Positions 23,512 to 30,877 of a DNA stretch of 42,330 bases are shown piece by piece (the first letter of the stretch is position 1; each line of letters starts with the position of its first letter). Location: the NCBI GenBank assembly GCA_027313705.1, contig DAHVDE010000100.1, forward strand, positions 1 to 42,330, in the 5' to 3' direction. The position numbers and the translations under genes are program-made. This DNA comes from Actinomycetota bacterium (lineage in GTDB: Bacteria; Actinomycetota; Actinomycetes; Streptosporangiales; Streptosporangiaceae). Below the pieces are notes generated by a model, which was not told the origin of the DNA, ran no database searches, and saw nothing but the letters and a program-made list of their open reading frames with translations.

Positions 23512-24990
23512 ATGCGGAGTGACAACCCTTGGCTAAGTGTTCTGGATCAGGCAAGCAGAGTCACGTCGATGGCCGTTAACGAGCAGCGAGCGACCCGCCT
23601 TGAAGATTACGGCCGTACGTCACGCTCGCCCAGCGAAACAAGAAAAACCCGTCATGCGGCGAGGACAGAGCCAGCGCCACCGAGGCCAGCGCTGGTAAAA
23701 GCGGCCCTCGTGGTCGTCGGCGTGGGACTTGGCGCGACCGTCGCTCAGACCTTCACTGCCGAGACCGCCAGCCAGTTCAGCGCGGCAGGCGGCGCCGCTA
23801 TCTTCGCGGGCAACCTGACCGGCCTGGCAGGGACTTACCTGGCCCTTGTCATGGTGCTGCTGGTCAGCCGCATACCTTTCGTCGAGCGAGTGCTTGGCCA
23901 AGACGGCCTGCTGCGCTGGCACCGCAGCATCGCCCCGTGGCCGCTCAGCTTGCTCATCGCCCACGCCCTGTTCATCACCGTCGGTTACGCGCAGGCGGCC
24001 AGGAGCGGCATCTGGCACCAGGTCGGCGTGCTGGTCACTCAGTACCCCTACATGCTGCTGGCCACGATCGCACTTGGCCTGATGTGCCTGATTGGCATCG
24101 TCTCAGTCCGAGCCGTCAGGCGTCGGCTGCGCCGGGAGACCTGGTGGCTGATCCACCTTTACATGTACCTGGCGCTGGCACTGTCCTTCGCCCACGTCAT
24201 CGCGCTCGGGCCGTCTTTCGTTGGCCATCCGCTGACCCAGGTGCTCTGGTCGGCTGCCTGGCTTGGCACCGCTGGCCTGGTGATCTGCTACCGGTTCGGA
24301 CTGCCGGTCGTGCGCAGCTTCCGCCATCGGCTGCACGTGGTCGAGGTTCGCAAGGAAGGCCCGGATGTCGCGTCCATCATCATCGGCGGCCGCGACCTCG
24401 ACCGGCTGGCAGTATCTGGCGGCCAGTTCTTCTGCTGGCGGTTCCTGACCAGGAACATGTGGTGGCAGGCCCACCCTTACTCGATTTCCGCACTGCCCAG
24501 GGCTCCTTACCTGCGACTGACCGTCAAGCGCGTCGGTGACCACTCCGCCGCGCTTGCCAGGCTCAAGCCGGGCACGCCGGTCGCGGTCGAGGGACCGTAC
24601 GGCGCGTTCACCAAGCACGCGCAACGCCAGCCTCGCGCGCTGCTCGTCGCGGGCGGCATCGGCGTGACGGCACTGAGGTCGCTGCTAGAGGACCTGCCGA
24701 GGGCCAGCGCGCCAGTGGTCATACTCCGGGCCACCAGGGAGGAAGATCTGGTGCTTCGCGATGAGATAGGCGAGCTTGTCAAGCAAAGGCGCGGCAGGCT
24801 GCACGAGCTCGTGGGCAGCAGGGACCGGGTGAGGCTAGACGAGCGCCTGCTACTCAGGCTGGTTCCTGACCTGCACAAGCGCGACCTGTTCGTGTGCGGT
24901 CCCGAAGGATTCGTGACCGAGCTGGTCGCCATGGCCAAGAACCTCAGGGTTCCAGATGAGTGCATTCACCACGAGGCGTTCGCGCTGTGA
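23512..24990 (+). CDS. Ferric-reductase-like transmembrane heme/flavin oxidoreductase
   Basis: The product has up to 492 residues. Six membrane helices carry four histidines placed to bind two hemes (H137, H151, H215, H228). The cytoplasmic part has an FAD motif H-P-Y-S-I-S (321-326), G-P-Y-G (361-364), a NAD(P) motif G-G-I-G-V-T (381-386) and a C-terminal C-G-P-E-G-F. It should carry electrons from NAD(P)H across the membrane. An alternative start, ATG 23569, would remove 19 residues; neither start has a clear ribosome binding site. The FMN-binding protein and ApbE genes follow at once, making this the likely electron donor of an extracytosolic flavoprotein. Confidence 0.85.
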   Translation: MRSDNPWLSVLDQASRVTSMAVNEQRATRLEDYGRTSRSPSETRKTRHAARTEPAPPRPALVKAALVVVGVGLGATVAQTFTAETASQFSAAGGAAIFAGNLTGLAGTYLALVMVLLVSRIPFVERVLGQDGLLRWHRSIAPWPLSLLIAHALFITVGYAQAARSGIWHQVGVLVTQYPYMLLATIALGLMCLIGIVSVRAVRRRLRRETWWLIHLYMYLALALSFAHVIALGPSFVGHPLTQVLWSAAWLGTAGLVICYRFGLPVVRSFRHRLHVVEVRKEGPDVASIIIGGRDLDRLAVSGGQFFCWRFLTRNMWWQAHPYSISALPRAPYLRLTVKRVGDHSAALARLKPGTPVAVEGPYGAFTKHAQRQPRALLVAGGIGVTALRSLLEDLPRASAPVVILRATREEDLVLRDEIGELVKQRRGRLHELVGSRDRVRLDERLLLRLVPDLHKRDLFVCGPEGFVTELVAMAKNLRVPDECIHHEAFAL

Positions 24991-25018
24991 AACCAAGGAC
25001 AGGAAGGACGACCTTTCG

Positions 25019-25468
25019 ATGAAGCACGCGCCCTGGTTCGTTTTCGCCGGCACGGTGGCCGGACTGGTCGGCATACTCAGCTTCCACACCAAGCCGGCCA
25101 CTTCGGCCGCGCTGTCTGGTTCAGCAGGTCACGCCAGCCACGCGACAACCCAGACAGGCAGTAACGGGCAGCAGGCGCCTCCGGCCGGGGTGCGGACCGC
25201 CACCGGCACGACCGAGCAGTACGGTTACGGAGAGCTAGCCGTCAAGATCACGGTAAACGGGTCGAAGATCACCGACGTGACCGTGCCTTACATCCAGACA
25301 GCCGACCAGTATTCACAGCAGCTCGCGGCGCAGATCATACCTACTCTCCGCTCAGAAGTCCTGTCCGGCCAGACCGCCAATATCAACGGCGTGAGCGGCG
25401 CCTCCTACACCAGCCGCGCGTACGCCATGTCGGTGCAGGCGGCCCTGGACAAGCTGAACGTGAAGTAG
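25019..25468 (+). CDS. Exported FMN-binding domain protein (covalent flavinylation motif)
   Basis: The product has 149 residues. An N-terminal hydrophobic segment (about 5-21) acts as a signal or anchor, followed by a Ser/Thr/Gly-rich linker. The FMN_bind domain contains N-G-V-S-G-A-S-Y-T-S-R (motif S126 to T131), the sequence type at which ApbE attaches FMN to Thr or Ser, as in NqrC and RnfG. The start at 25019 follows AGGAAGGA. It begins 28 bases after the oxidoreductase gene, and apbE follows eight bases after its stop. Confidence 0.85.
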   Translation: MKHAPWFVFAGTVAGLVGILSFHTKPATSAALSGSAGHASHATTQTGSNGQQAPPAGVRTATGTTEQYGYGELAVKITVNGSKITDVTVPYIQTADQYSQQLAAQIIPTLRSEVLSGQTANINGVSGASYTSRAYAMSVQAALDKLNVK

Positions 25469-25475
25469 CCTGAGC

Positions 25476-26243
25476 ATGGTCGAGTCCGCGCCGTTCATCA
25501 GGCACGCCGAGCACGTTATGGGCACGGTCGTGTCGTTCGCGGTGGTTCCCGGGAGGTTGTCCGCCGATTCGGCCATGCATGCGATCGCCTCGGCGTGCGC
25601 TGTTCTCCATCAGGCGGATGCCACGTTCAGTACCTGGAAACCGCAGAGCCCGGTCAGCCGCCTGCGGAGCGGGATGGCCACGGAAGCCGAACTGCCTGCC
25701 GAGGTAGCCGGAGTGCTTGAGCTTTGCGAAGAAGTGCGCAAGGCGTCGGGCGGCTGGTTCGACCCATGGTCGGTCCCAGGCGGCGTCGACCCTACCGGCC
25801 TGGTGAAGGGCTGGGCAGTGGAGCAAGGCCTGGCCGTGCTGCGCTCGGCCGGTGCCGATGCCGCCATGATGAACGGCGGCGGCGACATCGCCGTTTTCGG
25901 CTCGCCCGGACCCGGCGAGGCCTGGCGCGTCGGCATCCGCCATCCCTGGCGCGCAGACGCGCTCGCCGCGATCGTTGAGGTCAGCGCCGCGATCGCGACT
26001 TCTGGCAGCTATGAGCGCGGCTCGCACCTGATTAACCCGTTCACCGGGCAGCCGGCCAGCCTGGCCGCGTCCGCTACGGTTACCGGTCCGAGCCTTGCGA
26101 TCGCGGACGCCCTCGCTACCGCTCTCGCGGCGGGCGGGGATGACGCGCTCTCCTTCATAGCCGCGCTCGCCGATTACGGCGGCTACCTCATCAGGCCGGA
26201 CGGCAGCGAGAGCGATACCGGCAATATTGCCTTCGCTGACTGA
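25476..26243 (+). CDS. apbE: FAD:protein FMN transferase (ApbE family)
   Basis: The product has 255 residues. It shows the ApbE order: H-V-M-G-T-V-V-S-F near the start, F-S-T-W, G-L-V-K-G-W-A-V, M-M-N-G-G-G-D-I, T-S-G-S-Y-E-R, H-L-I-N-P-F-T-G and A-D-A-L-A-T-A-L. The enzyme transfers FMN from FAD onto a Thr/Ser of the partner protein. The partner is plainly the preceding gene. No lipobox is visible at the N-terminus, so the protein may act in the cytoplasm or be exported by another route. Together with the two upstream genes it forms one operon. Confidence 0.9.
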   Translation: MVESAPFIRHAEHVMGTVVSFAVVPGRLSADSAMHAIASACAVLHQADATFSTWKPQSPVSRLRSGMATEAELPAEVAGVLELCEEVRKASGGWFDPWSVPGGVDPTGLVKGWAVEQGLAVLRSAGADAAMMNGGGDIAVFGSPGPGEAWRVGIRHPWRADALAAIVEVSAAIATSGSYERGSHLINPFTGQPASLAASATVTGPSLAIADALATALAAGGDDALSFIAALADYGGYLIRPDGSESDTGNIAFAD

Positions 26244-26317
26244 GTACCGTCAGCCTCAGCCGGTGCGTTCCGGCTTGAATTAGTGTCCGCCCGCCGTCTC
26301 CGCCTGCGGTCTCCGCC

Positions 26318-27700
26318 TTACGGCCCGGCCACGACGGGAAGGCCTGCGCCGGCGGCGCGGTCGAAGTCGTCGTCCACGGCCACGACGACCCTGTCCTTCG
26401 CATCGAGGAAGGACGCGGCAACAGACGCCCGGTATCCGCCCTGGCAGTGCACCCAGATCTCGCCACCTGGCAGTCCGCCGATGTGCCCGGGCAGGTCGTG
26501 CAGCGGGACATGCACGGCACCGTCGATATGCCCCTGCGTCCACTCTGAATTCCGCCGTACGTCAAGTATGACGACTGGGCGGTGGTGGCGGACCGCGGCC
26601 AGCGTTGCGAAGTCGGCCACAGGGAAGCTGCGCAATGCCTGGCCGGCCGCCCAGGAGTCAGGACCGCCGTCAGCGGCTGCCTGCGGGCGCTCGATGCCGA
26701 TCCGCACCAGTTCCCGCTGAGCCTCGGCCACCTGCTCGGGGGTCTGGCCAAGCAAGGTGAGCGGCGTGTCCCACGGAATGAGCCAGCCCAGGTACGTAGC
26801 GAAGCTGCCGTCCAGGTCGAAGCTCAGCGTCCCGGCCAGGTGCCCGGCAGCGAAGGCCCTGCGGGCGCGCAGGTCGACAATCCACTCCCCAGCCTCGATG
26901 CGCTTCCGCAGTTCATCGGCATCGGCCCGGCGCGGCGGCGACAAGTCAGGGTCACCGGGGCCCGCCGCGTTAGCCGGACCCATGTGCGCGTAGTAAGCCG
27001 GGTATGCGTCCAGGCCAGCCAGCGTCGCCGCGACATAGCCATCCTCGTCCAGCATCAGCACCGGGTTGACCAGGCGCTCGCGGCCGATGGTAGAGAACGT
27101 GCCCTCGGTCTGAGTAGCCGAGCAGAAGCTGCCGAACCCGTGCGTCGGGTAGATGCCCGTGTCAGCGGGCAACTCCGCTGCCAGCCGGCGCGCCGAGCCG
27201 TACTGCGCACGTGCCAGTTCGTCAGCGTGCCCGGCACCGAGCAGGTCTGGCCTTCCCGTCGACCCGTAGAGCAAGGACCCGCCGCTGAACACGGCGTGCA
27301 CCTCTCCCCCGGCTTCGAGCACGTAGGACAGGTGCGTGAAGGTGTGGCCTGGGGTAGCGAGCACTCGCACGCTCATTACCTTGCTGACGTCGATGACATC
27401 ACCGTCACTTACCGGAACCCGGTCAAAGGCCACCTGGTCGGCCGCGCTGACGTGGTAAGCCGCACCAGTCGCCATGGCCAGGGCCAGGCCGCCGGTGACG
27501 TAGTCGTTGTGCAGGTGCGTCTCGAACACGTGAGTGATCCGCACGCCGCGCGCGGCGGCCAGCGCCAGCACCCGGTCGATGTCCCGCTGCGGGTCGACGA
27601 CCAGGGCTACCTCGCCGTCGTGGGCCAGGTAGCTGCGGTCACCGAGCGCCTGCGTGTCGATCGCGAGTACTTCGACGCCTGATCCTGCCGTGGTGCTCAT
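26318..27700 (-). CDS. MBL-fold protein with two rhodanese domains (persulfide metabolism)
   Basis: The product has 460 residues. The N-terminal metallo-beta-lactamase domain has E-T-H-L-H-N-D-Y (H62, H64, D66) and T-P-G-H-T (H119). The usual third iron ligand of ETHE1 (the D in T-G-D) is replaced by G in F-S-G-G-S-L-L-Y. A first rhodanese domain lacks the catalytic Cys; the second has H-C-Q-G-G-Y-R (C419). The architecture is that of CstB-like persulfide dioxygenase/sulfurtransferases that detoxify reactive sulfur. GAGGAG precedes the ATG, and a CsoR/CstR-type operator lies 14 bases upstream of the start. Confidence 0.8.
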   Translation of the reverse strand: MSTTAGSGVEVLAIDTQALGDRSYLAHDGEVALVVDPQRDIDRVLALAAARGVRITHVFETHLHNDYVTGGLALAMATGAAYHVSAADQVAFDRVPVSDGDVIDVSKVMSVRVLATPGHTFTHLSYVLEAGGEVHAVFSGGSLLYGSTGRPDLLGAGHADELARAQYGSARRLAAELPADTGIYPTHGFGSFCSATQTEGTFSTIGRERLVNPVLMLDEDGYVAATLAGLDAYPAYYAHMGPANAAGPGDPDLSPPRRADADELRKRIEAGEWIVDLRARRAFAAGHLAGTLSFDLDGSFATYLGWLIPWDTPLTLLGQTPEQVAEAQRELVRIGIERPQAAADGGPDSWAAGQALRSFPVADFATLAAVRHHRPVVILDVRRNSEWTQGHIDGAVHVPLHDLPGHIGGLPGGEIWVHCQGGYRASVAASFLDAKDRVVVAVDDDFDRAAGAGLPVVAGP

Positions 27701-27713
27701 ACGTACTCCTCAA

Positions 27714-27729
27714 ATACCCGAGGGGGTAT
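27714..27729. promoter_or_regulatory. CsoR/CstR-type operator before the MBL-rhodanese gene
   Basis: ATACCC-GAGG-GGGTAT is a 6-4-6 inverted repeat with the G-tract centre typical of CsoR/CstR/RcnR-family operators. It lies in the promoter of the MBL-rhodanese gene. Confidence 0.75.
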
Positions 27730-27814
27730 ATTGCCTTGCCTCTAATCTAGCCTCAGGCGCTCCCGCGCGCAAACCTGCGTACCCGTCACGGCGGTGCCCC
27801 TGCATCGGCCTGTT

Positions 27815-27830
27815 ATACCCATGGGGGTAT
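27815..27830. promoter_or_regulatory. CsoR/CstR-type operator before the DUF302 gene
   Basis: ATACCC-ATGG-GGGTAT is the same 6-4-6 repeat, 48 bases before the DUF302 start. It extends by one base pair on each side (T...A). Confidence 0.75.
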
Positions 27831-27877
27831 AGTGGATGACGAAACAGGCTCACCAGGCAAGAGCAGGAGGCTAGCCG

Positions 27878-28276
27878 GTGGATTACGCGAGTCACATCAT
27901 GGTTGATACCCCGTTCGCCGACACCGTCGCCCGTGTCCGCGCCGCCCTCGCCGACCAGGGCTTCGGGGTGCTCACCGAAATAGACGTCACCGCCACGATG
28001 CGGGCCAAACTGGGACACGTCATGGAGGATTACCTCATCCTCGGTGCCTGCAACCCGCCGTTCGCGCATCAGGCCCTGGACGTCGATCGAGGCATCGGGG
28101 TGCTGCTGCCCTGCAATGTCGTCGTGCGCTCGACCGAGGCGGGCACGGTCGTCGAGGCACTCAACCCGCAGGTCATGGTGACCCTGACCGGTCGCGCCGA
28201 ACTCGGGCAGGTGGCCGCCGAGGTGGGCCGCAGGCTGTCGGCCGCCCTCGCCGAACTCGGCGAGGCATCCGCTTGA
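27878..28276 (+). CDS. DUF302 protein
   Basis: The product has 132 residues. The DUF302 pattern is clear: T-P-F-A-D-T-V-A-R-V-R-A-A-L-A-D-Q-G-F-G-V-L-T-E-I-D, then L-G-A-C-N-P-P-F-A-H-Q-A-L and L-L-P-C-N-V-V-V-R. The two conserved cysteines (in GACNPP and LPCNV) may bind a thiol or metal. DUF302 proteins are often found beside sulfur- or metal-handling genes, but the biochemical role is unknown. The start is GTG 27878, with AGGAGG seven to ten bases upstream. It shares the operator type with the MBL-rhodanese and TauE genes and is followed by a methyltransferase gene 20 bases downstream. Confidence 0.85.
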   Translation: MDYASHIMVDTPFADTVARVRAALADQGFGVLTEIDVTATMRAKLGHVMEDYLILGACNPPFAHQALDVDRGIGVLLPCNVVVRSTEAGTVVEALNPQVMVTLTGRAELGQVAAEVGRRLSAALAELGEASA

Positions 28277-28296
28277 GACTGCCAACGGAGGGCACC

Positions 28297-28905
28297 ATGA
28301 AGACCACAGACCAGGCGGCCTGGAATCAGCGATACTCGGGACCTGAACTGGTCTGGGGCGCGGGCCCGAACCGGTTCGTCGCCGAGGAACTTGCGGCCCT
28401 GCCGCCTGGCCGGGCGATCGACCTGGCTACCGGCGAGGGAAGAAATGCGATCTGGCTGGCCGAACGCGGCTGGCAGGTAACCGGCGTGGATTTCGCCGCG
28501 GCCGGCCTTGCCCGCGCTGCCAGGCTCGCGGCGGAACGCGGGGTCACAGTGGACTGGGTGCACGCCGACCTGCTCGGCTATGTGCCCGCCGCTGGTGCAT
28601 ATGATCTGGTGCTTATCGCCTATCTCCACCTGCCGCACACCAGCCTGAGCCAGGTCTTCCGCACCGCGGCGAAAGCGGTAGCGCCTGGCGGCACGCTCCT
28701 GATCGTCGGCCATGATCGCGACAACATCACCAAGGGCCACGGCGGCCCGCAGGACCCTGACTGGCTCTACTCTCCTTCGCTGGTCACCGCGGAACTAGGC
28801 GGACTCGACATCCGCCACGCGGAACAGGCACTGCGGCAGGTACAGACTCCCGAGGGCGAGCAGGTGGCGATCGACACCCTGGTACGCGCCACCCGCCCGG
28901 CGTAG
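28297..28905 (+). CDS. Class I SAM methyltransferase (TehB-like)
   Basis: The product has 202 residues. It starts W-N-Q-R-Y, then motif I A-I-D-L-A-T-G-E-G-R-N-A-I-W-L-A-E-R-G, V-T-G-V-D-F, Y-D-L-V-L-I-A-Y-L-H-L-P and V-A-P-G-G-T-L-L-I-V-G-H-D. This pattern is seen in TehB/thiopurine-type methyltransferases acting on small anions or thiols. Placed in a sulfur-stress operon, methylation of sulfide, a thiol or tellurite/selenite is possible but not shown. The ATG 28297 is preceded by GGAGGG. It is probably co-transcribed with DUF302. Confidence 0.75.
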   Translation: MKTTDQAAWNQRYSGPELVWGAGPNRFVAEELAALPPGRAIDLATGEGRNAIWLAERGWQVTGVDFAAAGLARAARLAAERGVTVDWVHADLLGYVPAAGAYDLVLIAYLHLPHTSLSQVFRTAAKAVAPGGTLLIVGHDRDNITKGHGGPQDPDWLYSPSLVTAELGGLDIRHAEQALRQVQTPEGEQVAIDTLVRATRPA

Positions 28906-28991
28906 CCTGCCGACTAGCCGGACGGCGACCCGGCCGCCGCCCAGGTGACGGCGAGCATGCCCCCATACCTTACCGCAACCATGTCCCGACA

Positions 28992-29007
28992 ATACCCCCC
29001 AGGGTAT
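28992..29007. promoter_or_regulatory. CsoR/CstR-type operator before the TauE/SafE gene
   Basis: ATACCC-CCCA-GGGTAT is the third copy of the 6-4-6 repeat, 19 bases before the GTG start. Because it would fall inside the coding region if an earlier in-frame ATG were used, it supports the later start. Confidence 0.75.
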
Positions 29008-29025
29008 CTCTACAGGAGCTGCCTC

Positions 29026-29955
29026 GTGCTTCTCGCGCTCGCCATCCCCGCTGGGCTGCTGATCGGTCTCTCGCTCGGCGCCCTGGGCGGCGGCGGTTCG
29101 ATCCTGACCGTTCCCGCGCTTGTCTACCTGCTGCACCAGCAGCCGCATGCCGCCACGACCGGATCACTGCTCATCGTGGGAATCACGGCCCTGGCCGGCA
29201 CGGTCGCGCACTGGCGGGCTGGCCGGGTCAGGGTTGCCCAGGGCATCACCTTCGGCGTGCTCGGCGTGGCCGGATCCTACGCGGGTACCAGGCTCGCGGC
29301 CAATATAAGTCCCGGACTCCTGCTCACCTTGTTCGCGATCTTGATGCTGGTGGTCGTGGTGGCCATGCTGCGCCGCCGCCGCCCGGCAAGCGAGCCTGAA
29401 CCAGTGCCAGCCACGGTGAGCCTGCACGGCGCCGCGGCCGCTGGCCGAAATGACCAGGTCTCTCCTGCGGCGTCAGCCGGCCAGGCACGAGCGCTGACTC
29501 TCCACCGCCAGGCACCAGCCGAGGTGAACCCGCGGCCAGCCGCCGGTGCCCGCGACTCGCGGATCAGCGCCACGCTGGCCCGCCGCGCCATCAAGATCGC
29601 GCTCGCGGCAACCGGCGTCGGCCTGCTGACCGGGTTCTTCGGAGTCGGCGGCGGGTTCGTCATCGTTCCCGCACTGGTGCTCACGCTCGGCTTCGAGATG
29701 CCCGCCGCGGTAGGCACTTCCCTGCTGGTCATCTCAGTCAACAGCGCCGCCGCCCTGGCGGCCAGGCTCGGCGGCGGCATCAGCCTTGACTGGCCGCTGC
29801 TCGGGGTATTCACCGTAGCCGCGCTCGCCGGGGCGCTGGCGGGCAACCGCATCGCCTCCAAAGTGAGCGCGCCAAGGCTCACCACCTGGTTCACGGTACT
29901 GCTCGCTGCGGTCGCCGCATACACCCTGGTCCGCAGCGTGCCCGCACTGCTATAG
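29026..29955 (+). CDS. TauE/SafE-family sulfite/sulfur-anion exporter
   Basis: The product has 309 residues with about eight membrane helices in two halves, each with the TauE signature: I-G-L-S-L-G-A-L-G-G-G-G-S-I-L-T-V-P and G-L-L-T-G-F-F-G-V-G-G-G-F-V-I-V-P. A polar loop of about 80 residues separates the halves, longer than usual. The family exports sulfite, thiosulfate or sulfoacetate, fitting removal of the products of persulfide oxidation. GTG 29026 is chosen because AGGAG lies seven bases upstream and the operator at 28992-29007 precedes it. Confidence 0.85.
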   Translation: MLLALAIPAGLLIGLSLGALGGGGSILTVPALVYLLHQQPHAATTGSLLIVGITALAGTVAHWRAGRVRVAQGITFGVLGVAGSYAGTRLAANISPGLLLTLFAILMLVVVVAMLRRRRPASEPEPVPATVSLHGAAAAGRNDQVSPAASAGQARALTLHRQAPAEVNPRPAAGARDSRISATLARRAIKIALAATGVGLLTGFFGVGGGFVIVPALVLTLGFEMPAAVGTSLLVISVNSAAALAARLGGGISLDWPLLGVFTVAALAGALAGNRIASKVSAPRLTTWFTVLLAAVAAYTLVRSVPALL

Positions 29956-29961
29956 CGCAGA

Positions 29962-30041
29962 TACCGCCAGCGGGCACCCGGCCAGGGCGGTCTTAACCTG
30001 GCTGACCGTATCCAGTCGCGGCACCTGGCGGTAAATTACCG
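29962..30041. promoter_or_regulatory. Inverted repeats upstream of the MNIO operon
   Basis: A perfect 13-bp palindrome CGGTAAATTACCG (30029-30041) lies 45 bases before the first gene of the MNIO operon and is a plausible operator. TACCGCCAG (29962-29970) and CTGGCGGTA (30025-30033) also form a long-range inverted repeat, the second arm overlapping the palindrome. It may help end the TauE transcript. Confidence 0.35.
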
Positions 30042-30085
30042 GGAAAACGCGGTCCGATGACGGCGGAAGCTTAGGCAGGTTTGCG

Positions 30086-30877
30086 GTGCGCACTGATCTC
30101 GAGGCGGCCATGGGTGCCGTGCTGACCAGCCACGCGGCCAGGGAACTGGTACTGCGGTCCGCAGCGGAGTTCACCGCTCATTTTGACCTGTCCGCGCAGG
30201 AAGCCGCCGCACTGGCGGCAATGGCGGGCGATCTCGCCGCGCTCACGCCGGGATTCGTGCGCAAACGCGAACGCGGGCTCAGGGCGGCAATGCCGGTGAC
30301 CTGGTCGGTGCTCGCGAGCGAGGCAGGCAAACTCGCCGGGGACTACCTGGAGAGCCGGGCGCCGGCGGCGTCGGCCGCGCTCGACGCGCTCGGTTTCGCC
30401 GACTACCTGGTGGCGGCGGTCAGCCTGCTGCCTGACGAGCGTCAGGATAAGGGCGTCATCGTCGATGTCGTGCGCCTCGAGCGCCTGCGGCTGCTGGTAT
30501 CTGGCACCGAGTGGCCGCTGCGGCCAGAACCCGACGAGGTGCCGCTCGACCCGCGCCGTATCGACCCGCGCCGCCCGCTCCGCCTTTGCCCGGGCGCGGC
30601 CGTCGAGCGCTTCACCTTCGACGTCCGCACGGTGCGGGCGGGAAGCCCGGCCGAGATGCGTGCCAGGCTCCGCCCTGACCAGGCGAACCTGCTGTGCTTC
30701 CAGCGGCCAGCCGATGGCGAGGTCGTGGTCAGGCGCATCGACGACGAGAGCGCTCGCACCGTGAAACTCATCGGACTGCGCACGGGAGCGGTAACCGCTG
30801 CCGGACTCGGCGAGCCAGGCCGCTCCAGGCTGGGCAAGCTCGTCGCTCTCGGCGTGATCAAGGGAGCTGGGGCATGA
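30086..30877 (+). CDS. Unrecognised protein, probable partner of the MNIO enzyme
   Basis: The product has 263 residues. I do not recognise the family. The N-terminal half is helical (ELVLRSAAEFTAHFDLSAQE; AALAAMAGDLAALTPGFVRKR), and a basic/acidic middle (RPEPDEVPLDPRRIDPRRP) leads to a beta-rich end (FTFDVRTVRAGSP; VVVRRIDDESARTVKLIGLR). No signal peptide is seen and there are only two cysteines, so it is not a Cys-rich precursor. Its stop overlaps the DUF692 start by four bases. In characterised systems (MbnB-MbnC, TglH-TglI) a DUF692 enzyme works with a partner protein that binds the substrate peptide; this gene sits in that position. The role is inferred from context only. Confidence 0.6.
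   Translation: MRTDLEAAMGAVLTSHAARELVLRSAAEFTAHFDLSAQEAAALAAMAGDLAALTPGFVRKRERGLRAAMPVTWSVLASEAGKLAGDYLESRAPAASAALDALGFADYLVAAVSLLPDERQDKGVIVDVVRLERLRLLVSGTEWPLRPEPDEVPLDPRRIDPRRPLRLCPGAAVERFTFDVRTVRAGSPAEMRARLRPDQANLLCFQRPADGEVVVRRIDDESARTVKLIGLRTGAVTAAGLGEPGRSRLGKLVALGVIKGAGA

Noticed and set aside
26582-27682. Plus-strand frame of about 365 codons opposite the MBL-rhodanese gene
   Set aside because: The opposite strand has clear MBL and rhodanese motifs, so this is a shadow.
29950-30174. Minus-strand frame of 74 codons upstream of the MNIO operon as a possible precursor peptide
   Set aside because: It is antisense to the 5' end of the unknown partner gene, has one Cys only and no leader/core pattern.
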